Below are positions 8,814-18,267 of a stretch of DNA of 64,000 nt, one piece after another; the first letter of the stretch is position 1, and each line of letters opens with the position of its first letter. The translations under genes and the position numbers were made by a program. The DNA comes from Kriegella sp963975415. GTDB taxonomy: Bacteria > Bacteroidota > Bacteroidia > Flavobacteriales > Flavobacteriaceae. The stretch spans positions 123,491 through 187,490 of the forward strand of contig NZ_CAXBGN010000010.1 in the NCBI RefSeq assembly GCF_963975415.1. Direction: 5' to 3'. Below the pieces are notes generated by a model, which had not been told where the DNA came from, did no database searches, and saw only the letters and a list, made by a program, of their open reading frames with translations.

Positions 8814-10208
8814 CTATGAATATCCCAAGATTTCGAGCATTCTTTCCGATTTCTGTTGCTCGCTGAAAAGTTCGTAGGTCAGGTTACCACCTTCATCCCT
8901 ATCGATTAAAACATGTTTTGGCTGCGGAATCAGACAATGCTGCAATCCTCCATAACCTCCTATATTTTCTTGATACGCGCCTGTGTTGAAAAAACCAATA
9001 TAGAGCGGTTTTTCCTTTTTGTATTTTGGAAGATATATTGCGTTTCTATTTTGCTCACTATTGTAATAATCATCACTATCACAAGTCAACCCTCCCAAGA
9101 GTACCCTTTCATATTCATCGTTCCATCGGTTTATCGGCAATAATATAAACCGCTTGTTAATTGCCCAAGTATCAGGTAACGTGGTGATAAAGGAAGAGTC
9201 TATCATGTTCCATTTTTCACGGTCGTTCTGTTGTTTTTGGTAAAGCACTTCGTAGATAGCACCACCACTCTCGCCTACCGTAAAAGTACCAAACTCAGTA
9301 AAAATATGGGGTACGGGAACATCTGCTTCTGAACAGGTCAAAACAATTTGATTGATGATTTCATCGACCATGTACTGGTAGTCGTATTCGAAAACAAGCG
9401 AATTTTTAATGGGGAAACCTCCTCCGATATTTAAACTGTCCAGTGATGGACAAATTTTCTTTAACCGCACATATACTTTAAGGCACTTGACCAATTCGTT
9501 CCAGTAATAGGCATTATCACGAATGCCCGTATTGATGAAAAAATGGAGCATTTTAAGCTCTATCTGTTCATTGTTCTTGATTTGGTCTTCATAGAAAGGG
9601 ACAATATTTTTGTATCCGATACCCAGTCTCGAGGTATAAAACTCAAACTTGGGTTCTTCTTCAGACGCGATTCTAATACCTACTTTAAACGAATCATCTA
9701 TTGCATCACAAAGCAGATTGATTTCTTCATAGTTGTCGACTACAGGTATACAGTTTTGATGTCCTTCATTAATCAGCCTTGCAATGTTCTCGATGTATTG
9801 TGCCCTTTTGAATCCATTGCAGATTACAAAGGTGTCTTCTTTTATTTTTCCATCTCGCTTTAGTCGTTCTACGATGTCTATATCGAATGCAGACGATGTT
9901 TCTATATGAATATCGTTTTTTAAAGCTTCGTGTAAAATATGCTGAAAATGAGAACTTTTGGTGCAATAACAGTATTGATAATTGCCTCTATAGTTATGCT
10001 TTTTCAATGCATTAGCAAACCAATTTTTTGCCCTGGCCACATTTTCAGAAATTTTGGGCAAATAAGTAAACTTCAACGGACTGCCATACTTGGCCGTTAG
10101 CTCTGCAAGGGGAATACCGTGAAACTCTAGGTTCCCTTCGTTCAAATTGAACTCCTCTTGTGGAAAAAAATAGGTCTGATCTATTAAATCAATGTATTTG
10201 GTGTTCAT
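8814..10208 (-). CDS. speA: Arginine decarboxylase (fold-III PLP enzyme)
   Basis: This is a decarboxylase of about 464 residues of the alanine-racemase-fold (ornithine/diaminopimelate decarboxylase-like) class. The PLP Lys is in YCTKSSHFQ (about residue 70). A glycine-rich phosphate loop occurs as LNIGGGFPIK, and the second active site region includes LLGGLTCDSDDYY. The protein is shorter than the E. coli-type SpeA (about 650 aa) but has the length usual in Bacteroidota. I start at the ATG at 10208 (MNTKYIDLIDQ); the extra upstream 17 residues are not family-like. Agmatinase and a polyamine-elongating enzyme follow on the same strand, so the product is taken to be agmatine. Diaminopimelate decarboxylase is less likely from this context. 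Confidence 0.85.
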   Translation of the reverse strand: MNTKYIDLIDQTYFFPQEEFNLNEGNLEFHGIPLAELTAKYGSPLKFTYLPKISENVARAKNWFANALKKHNYRGNYQYCYCTKSSHFQHILHEALKNDIHIETSSAFDIDIVERLKRDGKIKEDTFVICNGFKRAQYIENIARLINEGHQNCIPVVDNYEEINLLCDAIDDSFKVGIRIASEEEPKFEFYTSRLGIGYKNIVPFYEDQIKNNEQIELKMLHFFINTGIRDNAYYWNELVKCLKVYVRLKKICPSLDSLNIGGGFPIKNSLVFEYDYQYMVDEIINQIVLTCSEADVPVPHIFTEFGTFTVGESGGAIYEVLYQKQQNDREKWNMIDSSFITTLPDTWAINKRFILLPINRWNDEYERVLLGGLTCDSDDYYNSEQNRNAIYLPKYKKEKPLYIGFFNTGAYQENIGGYGGLQHCLIPQPKHVLIDRDEGGNLTYELFSEQQKSERMLEILGYS

Positions 10209-10650
10209 TAAAATGGATTTATGAAAGATATACAAACGAGACGCAAAAACGCAATGCACCTTATACGTTCACGGAAAGGGTGTTGGATTTCAAAATTCAA
10301 ATCAAAATTTTCTTCTCCGTGTTCGGGACAAAAAAATTCATGCGCTGGCTTCGCTTAATAGCGGAAGCTACCGCAGTAGGCCAGAAATTTTGGCCCCCGA
10401 TCAGGTAAGTAGCTGCAGAAAAAATAGAACTAAAGTTCCACTGCGCAAACACAGAAACAAATTGCATGTTGTTCAACTAAAAACTATGACAAATGAAAAG
10501 AAAAAAAGTGAAAAAAAAAGGATTTATAAAAAAATTTAAAAAAGCTTAATATACTGCACCAAGAAACCAGTGATTTCAACACTAAGTTTTAGCACAAACT
10601 ATTGATTATAACTTATTTAATCCCTATTTTGGAAGGATAAAATCTTAGTT
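10209..10650. other. 442-bp divergent intergenic region
   Basis: This gap lies between the divergent arginine decarboxylase gene and the DUF4488-like gene. It has no credible coding frame; the 82-codon frame at 10160-10408 runs antisense into the decarboxylase and has no family-like features. Around 10490-10550 there are several long A runs, which may form a bent-DNA or promoter region. I could not fix a promoter. Confidence 0.6.
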
Positions 10651-11373
10651 ATGAAATCTATAAAATCAGTATCCCGTTTTCTTTTTGTTTGCCTTCTTAC
10701 TTCGGCAGTGAGCGTAAAGGCACAGATTTCACCAGGTGTCTATCACACTGAACAAGAAAGCGATGGTCAAATGATTCACCATGAAATAAAATTGAATAGT
10801 AATTATTTTGTGTACACCTCCTACACCACCAGTCCCCCCAATTTCATCAAAACCGTCGGGGGGTTTTATACAGTCAAGAATGATATTTTAAAAGTAAATT
10901 TAGAATTCAATTCAGATTATGAGACGAATGGCGCTACCCAATTGGCATTACCATATGCTATGAAAGGGCGTAATCTGGTATTACAAACAGCCGACGAACT
11001 AACCTTCGAGCTATCTGCGAAAATTGAACAAGATTTGGACGGGCAGTGGCTTTTTGCAACACGAGGCCCTGACAAGGGTCAAGAACGAAGGGGGGAAGAA
11101 AATTCTAGAAAAACTTTAAAATTTCTAATGGACGGCCATTTTCAGTGGATAGCCTATGATACCAAGACCTTTAAATTTTCCGGTACCGGCGGTGGCAGCT
11201 TCACCTCTAAAAATGGCGTATACACTGAAACCATATCCTATTTTTCTAAAGATAACTCACGGGTCGGCGCATCACTAAAATTCAACTATAGAATTAAAAA
11301 TGGGGATTGGCACCACACAGGCAAAAACAGCAAAGGCGAACCCATGTACGAGATTTGGGCGAAAAGGCAGTGA
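10651..11373 (+). CDS. Secreted protein with two DUF4488/lipocalin-like halves
   Basis: The 240-residue protein has a Sec signal peptide (residues 1-25, ending VSVKAQ). The mature part looks like two similar beta-rich halves. The first has SPGVYHTEQESDG and FIKTVGGFYTVKNDIL; the second has LDGQWLFATRG and FSGTGGGSFTSKNGVYTETI. This pattern of a 'GG-F-Y/T' strand followed by an 'E-T-I' strand recalls DUF4488/lipocalin-like proteins found in many Bacteroidota exoproteomes. Function is unknown; small-molecule binding in the periplasm or outside the cell is a guess. It appears to be transcribed alone, with a convergent tRNA gene 62 bp downstream. Confidence 0.72.
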   Translation: MKSIKSVSRFLFVCLLTSAVSVKAQISPGVYHTEQESDGQMIHHEIKLNSNYFVYTSYTTSPPNFIKTVGGFYTVKNDILKVNLEFNSDYETNGATQLALPYAMKGRNLVLQTADELTFELSAKIEQDLDGQWLFATRGPDKGQERRGEENSRKTLKFLMDGHFQWIAYDTKTFKFSGTGGGSFTSKNGVYTETISYFSKDNSRVGASLKFNYRIKNGDWHHTGKNSKGEPMYEIWAKRQ

Positions 11374-11435
11374 CGACTGTACTGCTGACAAAATTAAAAC
11401 ATCTGTTCTGAAGGTAGCGCCTTGACTTGAAAAAG

Positions 11436-11507
11436 TGACCCCGGCAAGAATCGAACTTGCATCTAAAGTTTAGGAAACTTCTATTCTATCCATTGAACTA
11501 CGGGGCC
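11436..11507 (-). tRNA. tRNA-Arg (anticodon CCU)
   Basis: On the minus strand the 72-nt sequence folds as a standard cloverleaf. The acceptor arm pairs GGCCCCG with CGGGGTC, the anticodon arm pairs GAAGT with ACTTT around the loop TTCCTAA, and the T-loop is TTCGATT. The anticodon is CCT (CCU in RNA), reading AGG. CCA is not encoded, as is usual in this phylum. No integrase or att-like repeat lies next to it. Confidence 0.95.
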
Positions 11508-11624
11508 AAAAGAAGATGGCAAAAATAAAGTTTTTTTTGACAGTCTTAAAAGACAATCACAAGTTATTTCGGCAAGAATAAAAAGTTGTAGCAACAACTT
11601 TGAAAATCAATATTCGAAATAATT

Positions 11625-11649
11625 ATTATTTAGATTTAATATAAATAAT
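11625..11649. promoter_or_regulatory. Inverted repeat, candidate iron-responsive operator, copy 1
   Basis: Perfect 8-bp arms ATTATTTA-N9-TAAATAAT lie about 70 bp upstream of the siderophore receptor start. The same arms with the same 9-nt spacer recur at 11690. The A+T-rich 23-25-bp palindrome is the kind of site a Fur- or DtxR-type repressor would bind. The assignment to iron is inferred from the downstream gene. Confidence 0.5.
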
Positions 11650-11689
11650 TTGGAAAAGAGTTTTTCGCAAAATACATTTGCCGAAACTT

Positions 11690-11714
11690 ATTATTTATAT
11701 CAAGTCTAAATAAA
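11690..11714. promoter_or_regulatory. Inverted repeat, candidate iron-responsive operator, copy 2
   Basis: This second copy has TTATTTA-N9-TAAATAA (7-bp perfect arms) ending only 6 bp before the receptor ATG, so a bound repressor would cover the translation start region. Its right half, read backwards (TTATTTAGA), matches the left half of copy 1 for nine bases, which supports a common binding protein. Confidence 0.5.
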
Positions 11715-11719
11715 TATAC

Positions 11720-14143
11720 ATGAAAAACCAACTTCCAATCCTACTGCTGTTTTTATTAAGCAACTTGGTATTTGGCCAAAGAGGCACTATAAACGGAACC
11801 ATTACCGACAATCAACAAAACCCACTGTTTGGAGTAAATGTTTCGGTTAAAAACACTGCAAAGGGAACTCAAACCGATGAAAACGGAAAATTTACAATCA
11901 CCAATCTTGAAAACGGAAACTATACGCTCTCCATATCCTATTTAGGTTTCAGAACTCGGGAGATTCCTGCTTCCATATCAAACAATCGTTCGCTCAATTT
12001 AGAGGCTATCGTTCTTTACGAAGGAAACGAAATCTTAAATGAAGTCGTAGTAGAAGGTGAGCGAACGAACAAATTTTCAAGAAAGAGAACAGCCTACGTT
12101 TCCAAATTACCTTTAAAAGACATTGAGAACACACAAGTATACAGCACGATTACGAACGAATTATTACAATCACAAGTAATTACCAATTTCGATGATGCAC
12201 TAAAAAATGCAACAGGTGTAGAACAGCTATGGGCATCTACCGGTAGAGGAGGCGATGGCGCTGGGTATTATGGTCTGCGTGGCTTTTCGGTTCAACCACA
12301 ATTGGTCAACGGCCTACCAGGTTTGACAAACGGCACAATAAACCCTGCGAATATTGAACGTATCGAAGTGTTAAAAGGTCCGTCGGCCACCTTGTTCGGC
12401 AATGCAGTAAGCTCTTATGGCGGTCTTATAAATGTAGTCACCAAGAAACCGTATGTAGGCACAGGAGGCGAACTCTCCTTTGTCTCTGGAACATACGGTC
12501 TGAATCAAATCATAGGAGATTTCAATACTGCCTTAAGCAAAAACGACAACTTATATTTTCGTATAAATACAGCTTATACGACAGAACAGAGTTTTCAAGA
12601 TGCCGGTTTTAGAAAATCCTTTTTTATCGCCCCTTCTCTTTCCTATAAAGTAACTAATAAACTTTCGTTCTCCTTTTATGGTGAAATAACGCAAGCGGAA
12701 CAAACGAACCCGACCTTTTTATTTTTGAATAGAAGTGCACCAACAGAATCGAATAATCTCGATGAATTGAGATACAACAACAAATTGTCTTTCACCAGTA
12801 ATGATTTGACGCTCCAAAACCCGAATCAGAACTACAGAATAGAAATGGATTATAAATTATCAGATGCCTGGCAGTCCCAGACGCTACTTTCTAAAAGCAC
12901 TACCTCAACAAAAGGCTATTATTCCTATTTGTTCGACTATGGTATTTTAGGCAACGACACCTTTACCCGATTTATCAGCAAGCAAAATGCGAATACCCAG
13001 ACTACCGATATTCAACAGAACTTTATTGGTGACTTTAAAATCGCATCTTTAAGAAATAGAGTCGTTATTGGATTGGATTATTTCAACGCAACCGAAACTA
13101 GCAACAATAGTGGCTATGCCTTCTACGGAAATATTACTCCTGAAGGCGGTGCAAATGGAGACAACCCTTTCACGCCGGACGTTGAAACGGATTCATACCC
13201 ATTATCCGCTACTGGGGTTGATGGGGTTCTAGCATCACAACCGATCGGCAATATCAAATCAAAATATCACATTTATAGCATTTACGCTTCCGATGTACTG
13301 AACATTACAGACAACCTTTCTGCATTAGTAGGTTTACGCCTAGATAGATTTGACAATGAAGGGGATTTGACAAGCCCCGATGACGATTTCGACCAAACTA
13401 CGGTATCACCAAAATTCGGACTATTATATCAACCCATCCTCGATAGATTATCCCTCTTTGCCAATTACCAAAACGGCTTTACCAATGTTGCGCCACAATT
13501 GGTTGGAGACCCTGACAACGGTGCACAAACCCTCAAAACTTTCAAACCGGAACAGGCCAATCAATTGGAATTCGGAATAAAAACCAACCTGTTCAACAAT
13601 AGACTCAACGCTACCGTAAGTTACTACGATATCACCGTGACCGATCGCGTCATCACAGACCCCTCTTCTCCTTTTAATAAAATTCAAGGAGGTGAAGTCG
13701 TTAGCAAGGGGTTTGAAATTGAATTAAATGCCAACCCATTCAGGGGCATGAATATTAGAGCGGGTTATAGCAATAACGATAGTGAAACCACAAAATCTGA
13801 CAATACCGAAATACTGAATCGGAGACCGCTAGAGGCCGGGCCGGAAACACTTTATAATTTTTGGGCAAATTATGAGTTTCAAAATGGAAAATTAGATGGT
13901 TTCGGACTAGGCCTTGGTTTTAATGGTGCAAGTGAGCGTTTTGCGATTAACTACGCCTCGACCGGAGAATTTATTCTACCCAGCTATACCGTTGCCAATG
14001 CTTCTGTTTTTTATAGCGCACATAAATATAGATTCGGACTAAAGCTGAACAATGCCTTTAACAAAGAGTATTACAAAGGTTGGTCCACCATAAACCCACA
14101 AATGCCGAGAGCGTTGTTAGCGAATATTTCGTATAAGTTTTAA
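11720..14143 (+). CDS. TonB-dependent siderophore receptor
   Basis: The 807-residue receptor has a signal peptide (1-19, ending LVFGQ), a carboxypeptidase-regulatory-like beta-sandwich (about 22-105, GTINGTITDNQQNPLFGVNV), a plug domain (about 140-270, with GYYGLRGFSVQPQLVNG and IERIEVLKGPSATLFG) and a barrel ending ANISYKF. The RGF-S and KGPSA-LFG motifs are those of the FhuA/FhuE-like siderophore-receptor subgroup. A PepSY membrane protein follows 54 bp downstream, a frequent pair for ferric-siderophore uptake and reduction. Two matching inverted repeats in the promoter region suggest metal-dependent repression. The siderophore itself cannot be named. Confidence 0.93.
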   Translation: MKNQLPILLLFLLSNLVFGQRGTINGTITDNQQNPLFGVNVSVKNTAKGTQTDENGKFTITNLENGNYTLSISYLGFRTREIPASISNNRSLNLEAIVLYEGNEILNEVVVEGERTNKFSRKRTAYVSKLPLKDIENTQVYSTITNELLQSQVITNFDDALKNATGVEQLWASTGRGGDGAGYYGLRGFSVQPQLVNGLPGLTNGTINPANIERIEVLKGPSATLFGNAVSSYGGLINVVTKKPYVGTGGELSFVSGTYGLNQIIGDFNTALSKNDNLYFRINTAYTTEQSFQDAGFRKSFFIAPSLSYKVTNKLSFSFYGEITQAEQTNPTFLFLNRSAPTESNNLDELRYNNKLSFTSNDLTLQNPNQNYRIEMDYKLSDAWQSQTLLSKSTTSTKGYYSYLFDYGILGNDTFTRFISKQNANTQTTDIQQNFIGDFKIASLRNRVVIGLDYFNATETSNNSGYAFYGNITPEGGANGDNPFTPDVETDSYPLSATGVDGVLASQPIGNIKSKYHIYSIYASDVLNITDNLSALVGLRLDRFDNEGDLTSPDDDFDQTTVSPKFGLLYQPILDRLSLFANYQNGFTNVAPQLVGDPDNGAQTLKTFKPEQANQLEFGIKTNLFNNRLNATVSYYDITVTDRVITDPSSPFNKIQGGEVVSKGFEIELNANPFRGMNIRAGYSNNDSETTKSDNTEILNRRPLEAGPETLYNFWANYEFQNGKLDGFGLGLGFNGASERFAINYASTGEFILPSYTVANASVFYSAHKYRFGLKLNNAFNKEYYKGWSTINPQMPRALLANISYKF

Positions 14144-14197
14144 TCAAAAGATGAGGGTTGTTATGCCGTTAAAGGTTGCAGCCCCAAAAAGACACCA

Positions 14198-15337
14198 ATG
14201 ACAGTTAAGAAATTCATATTTCAGCTTCACAAAATATTAGGCCTTATTACCGGCACAGTAGTTTTTGTCGTGGCAATTACAGGCTGCTGCTGGGCGTTTA
14301 GGGCAGAAATAGAAAGTTTTTACGATGACTATAAAAAAGTGGCACCCCAAAACCTACCTATTTTAACGCCGACAGTCGCAAAAAAACTTGCAGAAGAGGT
14401 ATTTCCCGAAAACACTGTTCATGGTACGGCCTTTAAGGGAGCTGACGATGCCATCGAGGTTATCTTTTATGACCCCGATCCAGAATTTTATCGGAGTGTT
14501 TTTTTAAACCCGTATTCGGGCGAAGTTATTCAGGTCGACGACCACCTCTCCGGTTTTTTTGCCTTCATCCTAAAAGGTCATATGCGAATTTGGCTTCCCA
14601 AGGAAATAGGTGAACAAGTAGTTGGCGCCTGTATTCTGACCTTTATTCTGATAATCATTTCAGGCTTTATTTTATGGTTTCCCAAAAAACGCAAAAATAT
14701 AAAGCAACGCTTAAAATTCGATTGGAAACCCAATACCCGATGGAAACGCAAAAACTTCGACCTACACACCGTAACCGGGTTTTATATTTGTTCACTAGCT
14801 CTGGTGCTCGCATTTACGGGGTCGGTCATTTCTTATAATTGGCTTAAATATGTGGTATACAAATCGGTTGGCGGCGAAAAAGTCCCAGCTTTTATCATTC
14901 CTGAAAATACGGGGAAACCACAAGACGCCGATGGCACAATTCCTATGGATTTTTTAATTGTAAAACTTCAAAAGGAATCACCCAACGCCGTGGGGTTCGA
15001 ATTACACTATCCCAAAACAGCGGACGAAAGTATTTATGTTGAAGTTACGAACAGTGAAGGACTGTACTACGATGCCGATTACCGTTTTTTTGACCAAAAT
15101 ACTCTGGAAGAACTAGAAACAAAGGCCATTTATGGAAAATATGAAAATGCAAAAGTAGCCGACAAAATTTTGCGAATGAACTACGACATTCATATAGGGG
15201 CAATCGGAGGCATCGCCGGTAAAATTATTGCTTTCCTAGCAAGCCTACTTACCGCAAGCCTGCCCGTTACGGGGGCGCTTTTATGGTATGGAAGAAAGTA
15301 CAAAAAGAAGCGTACTCTTATAAACGTTGAAGATTAA
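14198..15337 (+). CDS. PepSY-associated TM helix protein (putative ferric-siderophore reductase)
   Basis: The 379-residue inner-membrane protein has four predicted membrane segments, near residues 13-35, 140-162, 195-217 and 345-368. Between them are PepSY-type periplasmic regions, with conserved patterns such as FVVAITGCCWAFR and RMNYDIHIGAIGGIAGKIIA. The membrane His residues in GHMRIW, DLHTVTGF and DIHIG are in the positions expected for haem ligands. Proteins of this class next to siderophore receptors are thought to reduce ferric siderophores in the periplasm. The gene is 54 bp after the receptor on the same strand, probably in one operon. Confidence 0.85.
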   Translation: MTVKKFIFQLHKILGLITGTVVFVVAITGCCWAFRAEIESFYDDYKKVAPQNLPILTPTVAKKLAEEVFPENTVHGTAFKGADDAIEVIFYDPDPEFYRSVFLNPYSGEVIQVDDHLSGFFAFILKGHMRIWLPKEIGEQVVGACILTFILIIISGFILWFPKKRKNIKQRLKFDWKPNTRWKRKNFDLHTVTGFYICSLALVLAFTGSVISYNWLKYVVYKSVGGEKVPAFIIPENTGKPQDADGTIPMDFLIVKLQKESPNAVGFELHYPKTADESIYVEVTNSEGLYYDADYRFFDQNTLEELETKAIYGKYENAKVADKILRMNYDIHIGAIGGIAGKIIAFLASLLTASLPVTGALLWYGRKYKKKRTLINVED

Positions 15338-15512
15338 TTCAGCACTGAAATTATTTTGATTTTGTTGTATAACCTCGGTCAACAAGACGAGTATATCAAA
15401 CATCCATTATTAGTGCATTCCCTGCGACCTAAGAAGACCCTTTGCCTCAGCAAAACACTTAAAATCTACTGGGCATTTTGTAACTTAACCCTATTTTTAA
15501 TCCAATTGAATT

Positions 15513-17372
15513 GTGGGAAAAAGAAATTTATTAGTGCTGCTCAGCCTTTTGTGGCTTGTTTTACTTCAAGCACAGAGTCAAGTTGATGTCTTAATTATTG
15601 GGGGTGGCGCCGGGGGAACTTCGGCTGGTATACAGGCAGCACGAATGGGGGTAAAAGTACAAATCTTGGAATCCACACCATGGTTAGGTGGTATGCTCAC
15701 ATCTGCCGGGGTTTCAGCAATCGATGGCAATCACGAAATGCCCTCGGGCATCTGGGGCGAGTTCAGGGATTCGTTGTATGCCCATTATGGTGGCCCCAAA
15801 GAAGTCGCAACCGGTTGGGTAAGCCACACGCTTTTCGAACCATCGGTCGGCAATAACATTCTACGTCAGATGGCCGACATCACAAATTTGAACCTTGTTT
15901 TCAATGCCGTTTATACCGATATCCAAAAAGAGGGCGAAAGATGGAAAGTTTTCTACCGGCAAAATGGGAAGTCATATTACGTTATTGCCAAAATTCTCAT
16001 CGACGCCACGGAAATTGGGGAATTATTACCATTAGTAAATGCAGATTTCCGTGTAGGCATGGATGCAAAAAGCGAAACGGGCGAAAAGCAAGCCCCGGAA
16101 AAAGGAAACTCTACCGTACAAGATTTGACTTATTGTGTGATTTTAGAGGATGTTTCGAAGGATTCCCACCTCCGTGGGAATAAAAAGGGATTGGTCAAAA
16201 AACCAAAAAACTATAATGCCGCTGAATTTGAATGTGCTTGCAAACGTGAAGCTGGACAAATGTTCGGGGGCGTCTCGGGTTGTGAGCAGATGATCCGTTA
16301 TGGCAAGCTTCCCAACCATAAATACATGATCAACTGGCCCAATTGCGGCAATGATTTCTATGTCAATTGGCCCGAATTAACCTCACTGCAACGCCAAGAA
16401 AAATTAAAGGACGCCAAAAGCTTTACCCAAGGTTTTGTCTATTACATTCAAAATGAACTGGGATTTCAACACCTTCGTGTTGCTGACGAATTTCCGACAA
16501 AAGATAATTTCCCGATGATTCCGTATGATCGGGAAGCCCGTCGGGTCAAAGGCAAAGTATTTTTGACCGTTGACCATTTGGAACGCCCCTATGACTACAA
16601 CTTTTATAAAACGGGGATTGCAGTCGGTGATTACCCCATTGATCATCATCGGGACAAAAATCCGAAAGGCACACCCGAAATCGATTTTATTAATATTCGA
16701 GTACCCAGTTACAATGTTCCGCTGGGTAGTTTGATTCCTGAATCGGTAGAAAATTTTATCGTAGCGGAGAAGAATATAAGCGTTTCGAACATCGTTAACG
16801 GCGCGACCCGTTTGCAACCTGTCGTATTGGGCATCGGGCAGGCGGCCGGTGCTTTGGCGGCAACTGCCATCAGCGAAAACAAAAAACCTTCCGCGATTTC
16901 TATTCGAAATGTTCAAAATGCTTTATTAACAAATAAGGCGTATTTGATGCCTTTTATTGATGTTAAAAAAGATGACGAGGCATTCGAGGCCATACAGCGC
17001 ATCGGAACATCTGGTGTGTTAAAGGGATATGGTGTACCCTACAAATGGGCTAATCAAACGTGGTTCTACCCCGATAGAATCGTTTCTGAAAATGAATGGA
17101 TCTCAGGATTGATTCCCTATTATCCCGAAATGGAAAAAATAGCCGCCTCTGGGGCCGGAATCACTTTAAAATTTATGAATGAGGTAATTTTTAGTCTTGG
17201 AAAAAATCGTTCGGCATCAGCTATCCAAAAAAAATGGGCCTCGTTTTATTCCTTGCAAGACTTTGGCAAACTAGCACCCCTAAACCGTAGACAAATCAGT
17301 ATTATTACCGATGACATTTTCGATCCATTTGCTGTGGAAATCGATTTTGAAGGCAATATGATTGCGAACTAG
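15513..17372 (+). CDS. Secreted FAD-dependent oxidoreductase
   Basis: The 619-residue protein has a signal peptide (about 1-22, LLWLVLLQAQSQ) and then a Rossmann dinucleotide motif IIGGGAGGTSAGIQAARMG. The body resembles the FAD_oxidored family (GGMLTSAGVSAIDGNHEMPS; SGCEQMIRY; FIVAEKNISVSN), common in exported form in Bacteroidota and Planctomycetes. Substrates of this family are mostly unknown. The start codon is GTG at 15513. The 3' end overlaps the stop of the convergent esterase gene by 4 bp. The gene faces the long minus-strand catabolic block, so it may oxidise an intermediate of the same pathway, but it is on the opposite strand. Confidence 0.85.
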   Translation: MGKRNLLVLLSLLWLVLLQAQSQVDVLIIGGGAGGTSAGIQAARMGVKVQILESTPWLGGMLTSAGVSAIDGNHEMPSGIWGEFRDSLYAHYGGPKEVATGWVSHTLFEPSVGNNILRQMADITNLNLVFNAVYTDIQKEGERWKVFYRQNGKSYYVIAKILIDATEIGELLPLVNADFRVGMDAKSETGEKQAPEKGNSTVQDLTYCVILEDVSKDSHLRGNKKGLVKKPKNYNAAEFECACKREAGQMFGGVSGCEQMIRYGKLPNHKYMINWPNCGNDFYVNWPELTSLQRQEKLKDAKSFTQGFVYYIQNELGFQHLRVADEFPTKDNFPMIPYDREARRVKGKVFLTVDHLERPYDYNFYKTGIAVGDYPIDHHRDKNPKGTPEIDFINIRVPSYNVPLGSLIPESVENFIVAEKNISVSNIVNGATRLQPVVLGIGQAAGALAATAISENKKPSAISIRNVQNALLTNKAYLMPFIDVKKDDEAFEAIQRIGTSGVLKGYGVPYKWANQTWFYPDRIVSENEWISGLIPYYPEMEKIAASGAGITLKFMNEVIFSLGKNRSASAIQKKWASFYSLQDFGKLAPLNRRQISIITDDIFDPFAVEIDFEGNMIAN

Positions 17373-18208
17373 TTCTGTTTTTGCGTTTGCCCAGCCGTTT
17401 TACGTTTGACAAAATCCAACAACAACGGAACCGCAGGGTATACCATATTATGCCCGTACCCATCCAACTCCATCAATTCAATATCAGGGTGATCGACCAC
17501 TTTCATCATTCTATAGAAATAGGCATTCTCTTCATACCTACCCAACATTTCCAATTCGCGATTACCGGTTATCAATAACATGGGTGGAGCATCTTTGCGC
17601 ACATGATAAAGTGGTGCGAATTTATCGATTATGGGTTGTGTACCTTCGATTCCCATTTCTTTTCTGATGGTAAAATGGGTAATGGTATGGCCGCTAAAAG
17701 GAGCCAATGCGGCTATGTCGTCGGCGTCAATATCAAATTTCTTTAAATAACTTTTATCCAACCCGACCATGCTAGCCAAATAGCCCCCGGCTGAATGTCC
17801 GGTTACAATTATTTTTTTCGGATCTCCGTTGTATTTGGCAACATTCTTAAACGTCCATGCAACCGCAGCAGCGGCATCTTCGATATATACCGGATGTTTC
17901 ACTTTCGGATGCATCCGATAATTCACCGTTACAACAATCACATTCTTATTCTTTAAGCCGTCAGGAATATGCTTTTCACCACTTTCCAATCCACCGCCAT
18001 GAAACCAAACAACCGTTGCCAGACCTTCAGCGTCTTTAGGGTAATAGACATCTAACTTACAGCGTTCTTTGATATACGCATCAGAATTACGAACATCGGC
18101 CGGATAATACGGGATGTCTTCCTCTAGAACATAGGTATCACTTTGGGCGTTTATACCAGCAGTTCCAAAAACGAAAAGGAAAAGAACTAGGCTAATAATC
18201 TTATTCAT
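17369..18208 (-). CDS. Secreted alpha/beta hydrolase (BD-FAE/esterase-like)
   Basis: This hydrolase of about 279 residues has a Sec signal (MNKIISLVLFLFVFGTAGIN). It has the HGGG oxyanion motif (VVWFHGGGLESGEKH), the nucleophile elbow GHSAGGYLA and a C-terminal His in GYGHNMVYPAV. This is the arrangement of hormone-sensitive-lipase/BD-FAE-like esterases that remove acyl or feruloyl groups. I start at the ATG at 18208 where the signal peptide begins; a longer frame to 18307 would run into the TRAP permease gene. It is the last gene of the TRAP operon, 59 bp after the permease stop, and could release an acyl group from the transported compound. Confidence 0.85.
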   Translation of the reverse strand: MNKIISLVLFLFVFGTAGINAQSDTYVLEEDIPYYPADVRNSDAYIKERCKLDVYYPKDAEGLATVVWFHGGGLESGEKHIPDGLKNKNVIVVTVNYRMHPKVKHPVYIEDAAAAVAWTFKNVAKYNGDPKKIIVTGHSAGGYLASMVGLDKSYLKKFDIDADDIAALAPFSGHTITHFTIRKEMGIEGTQPIIDKFAPLYHVRKDAPPMLLITGNRELEMLGRYEENAYFYRMMKVVDHPDIELMELDGYGHNMVYPAVPLLLDFVKRKTAGQTQKQN

Positions 18209-18267
18209 AGCATTTTGTTTGTTTAATGGGTGTTCTCTATTGATAAATTTTGGTTGTTCGCCCTGTT

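Noticed and set aside
11436..11507. tRNA-Arg as an integration site
   Set aside because: No integrase, no repeated 3' end of the tRNA and no change in composition beside it.
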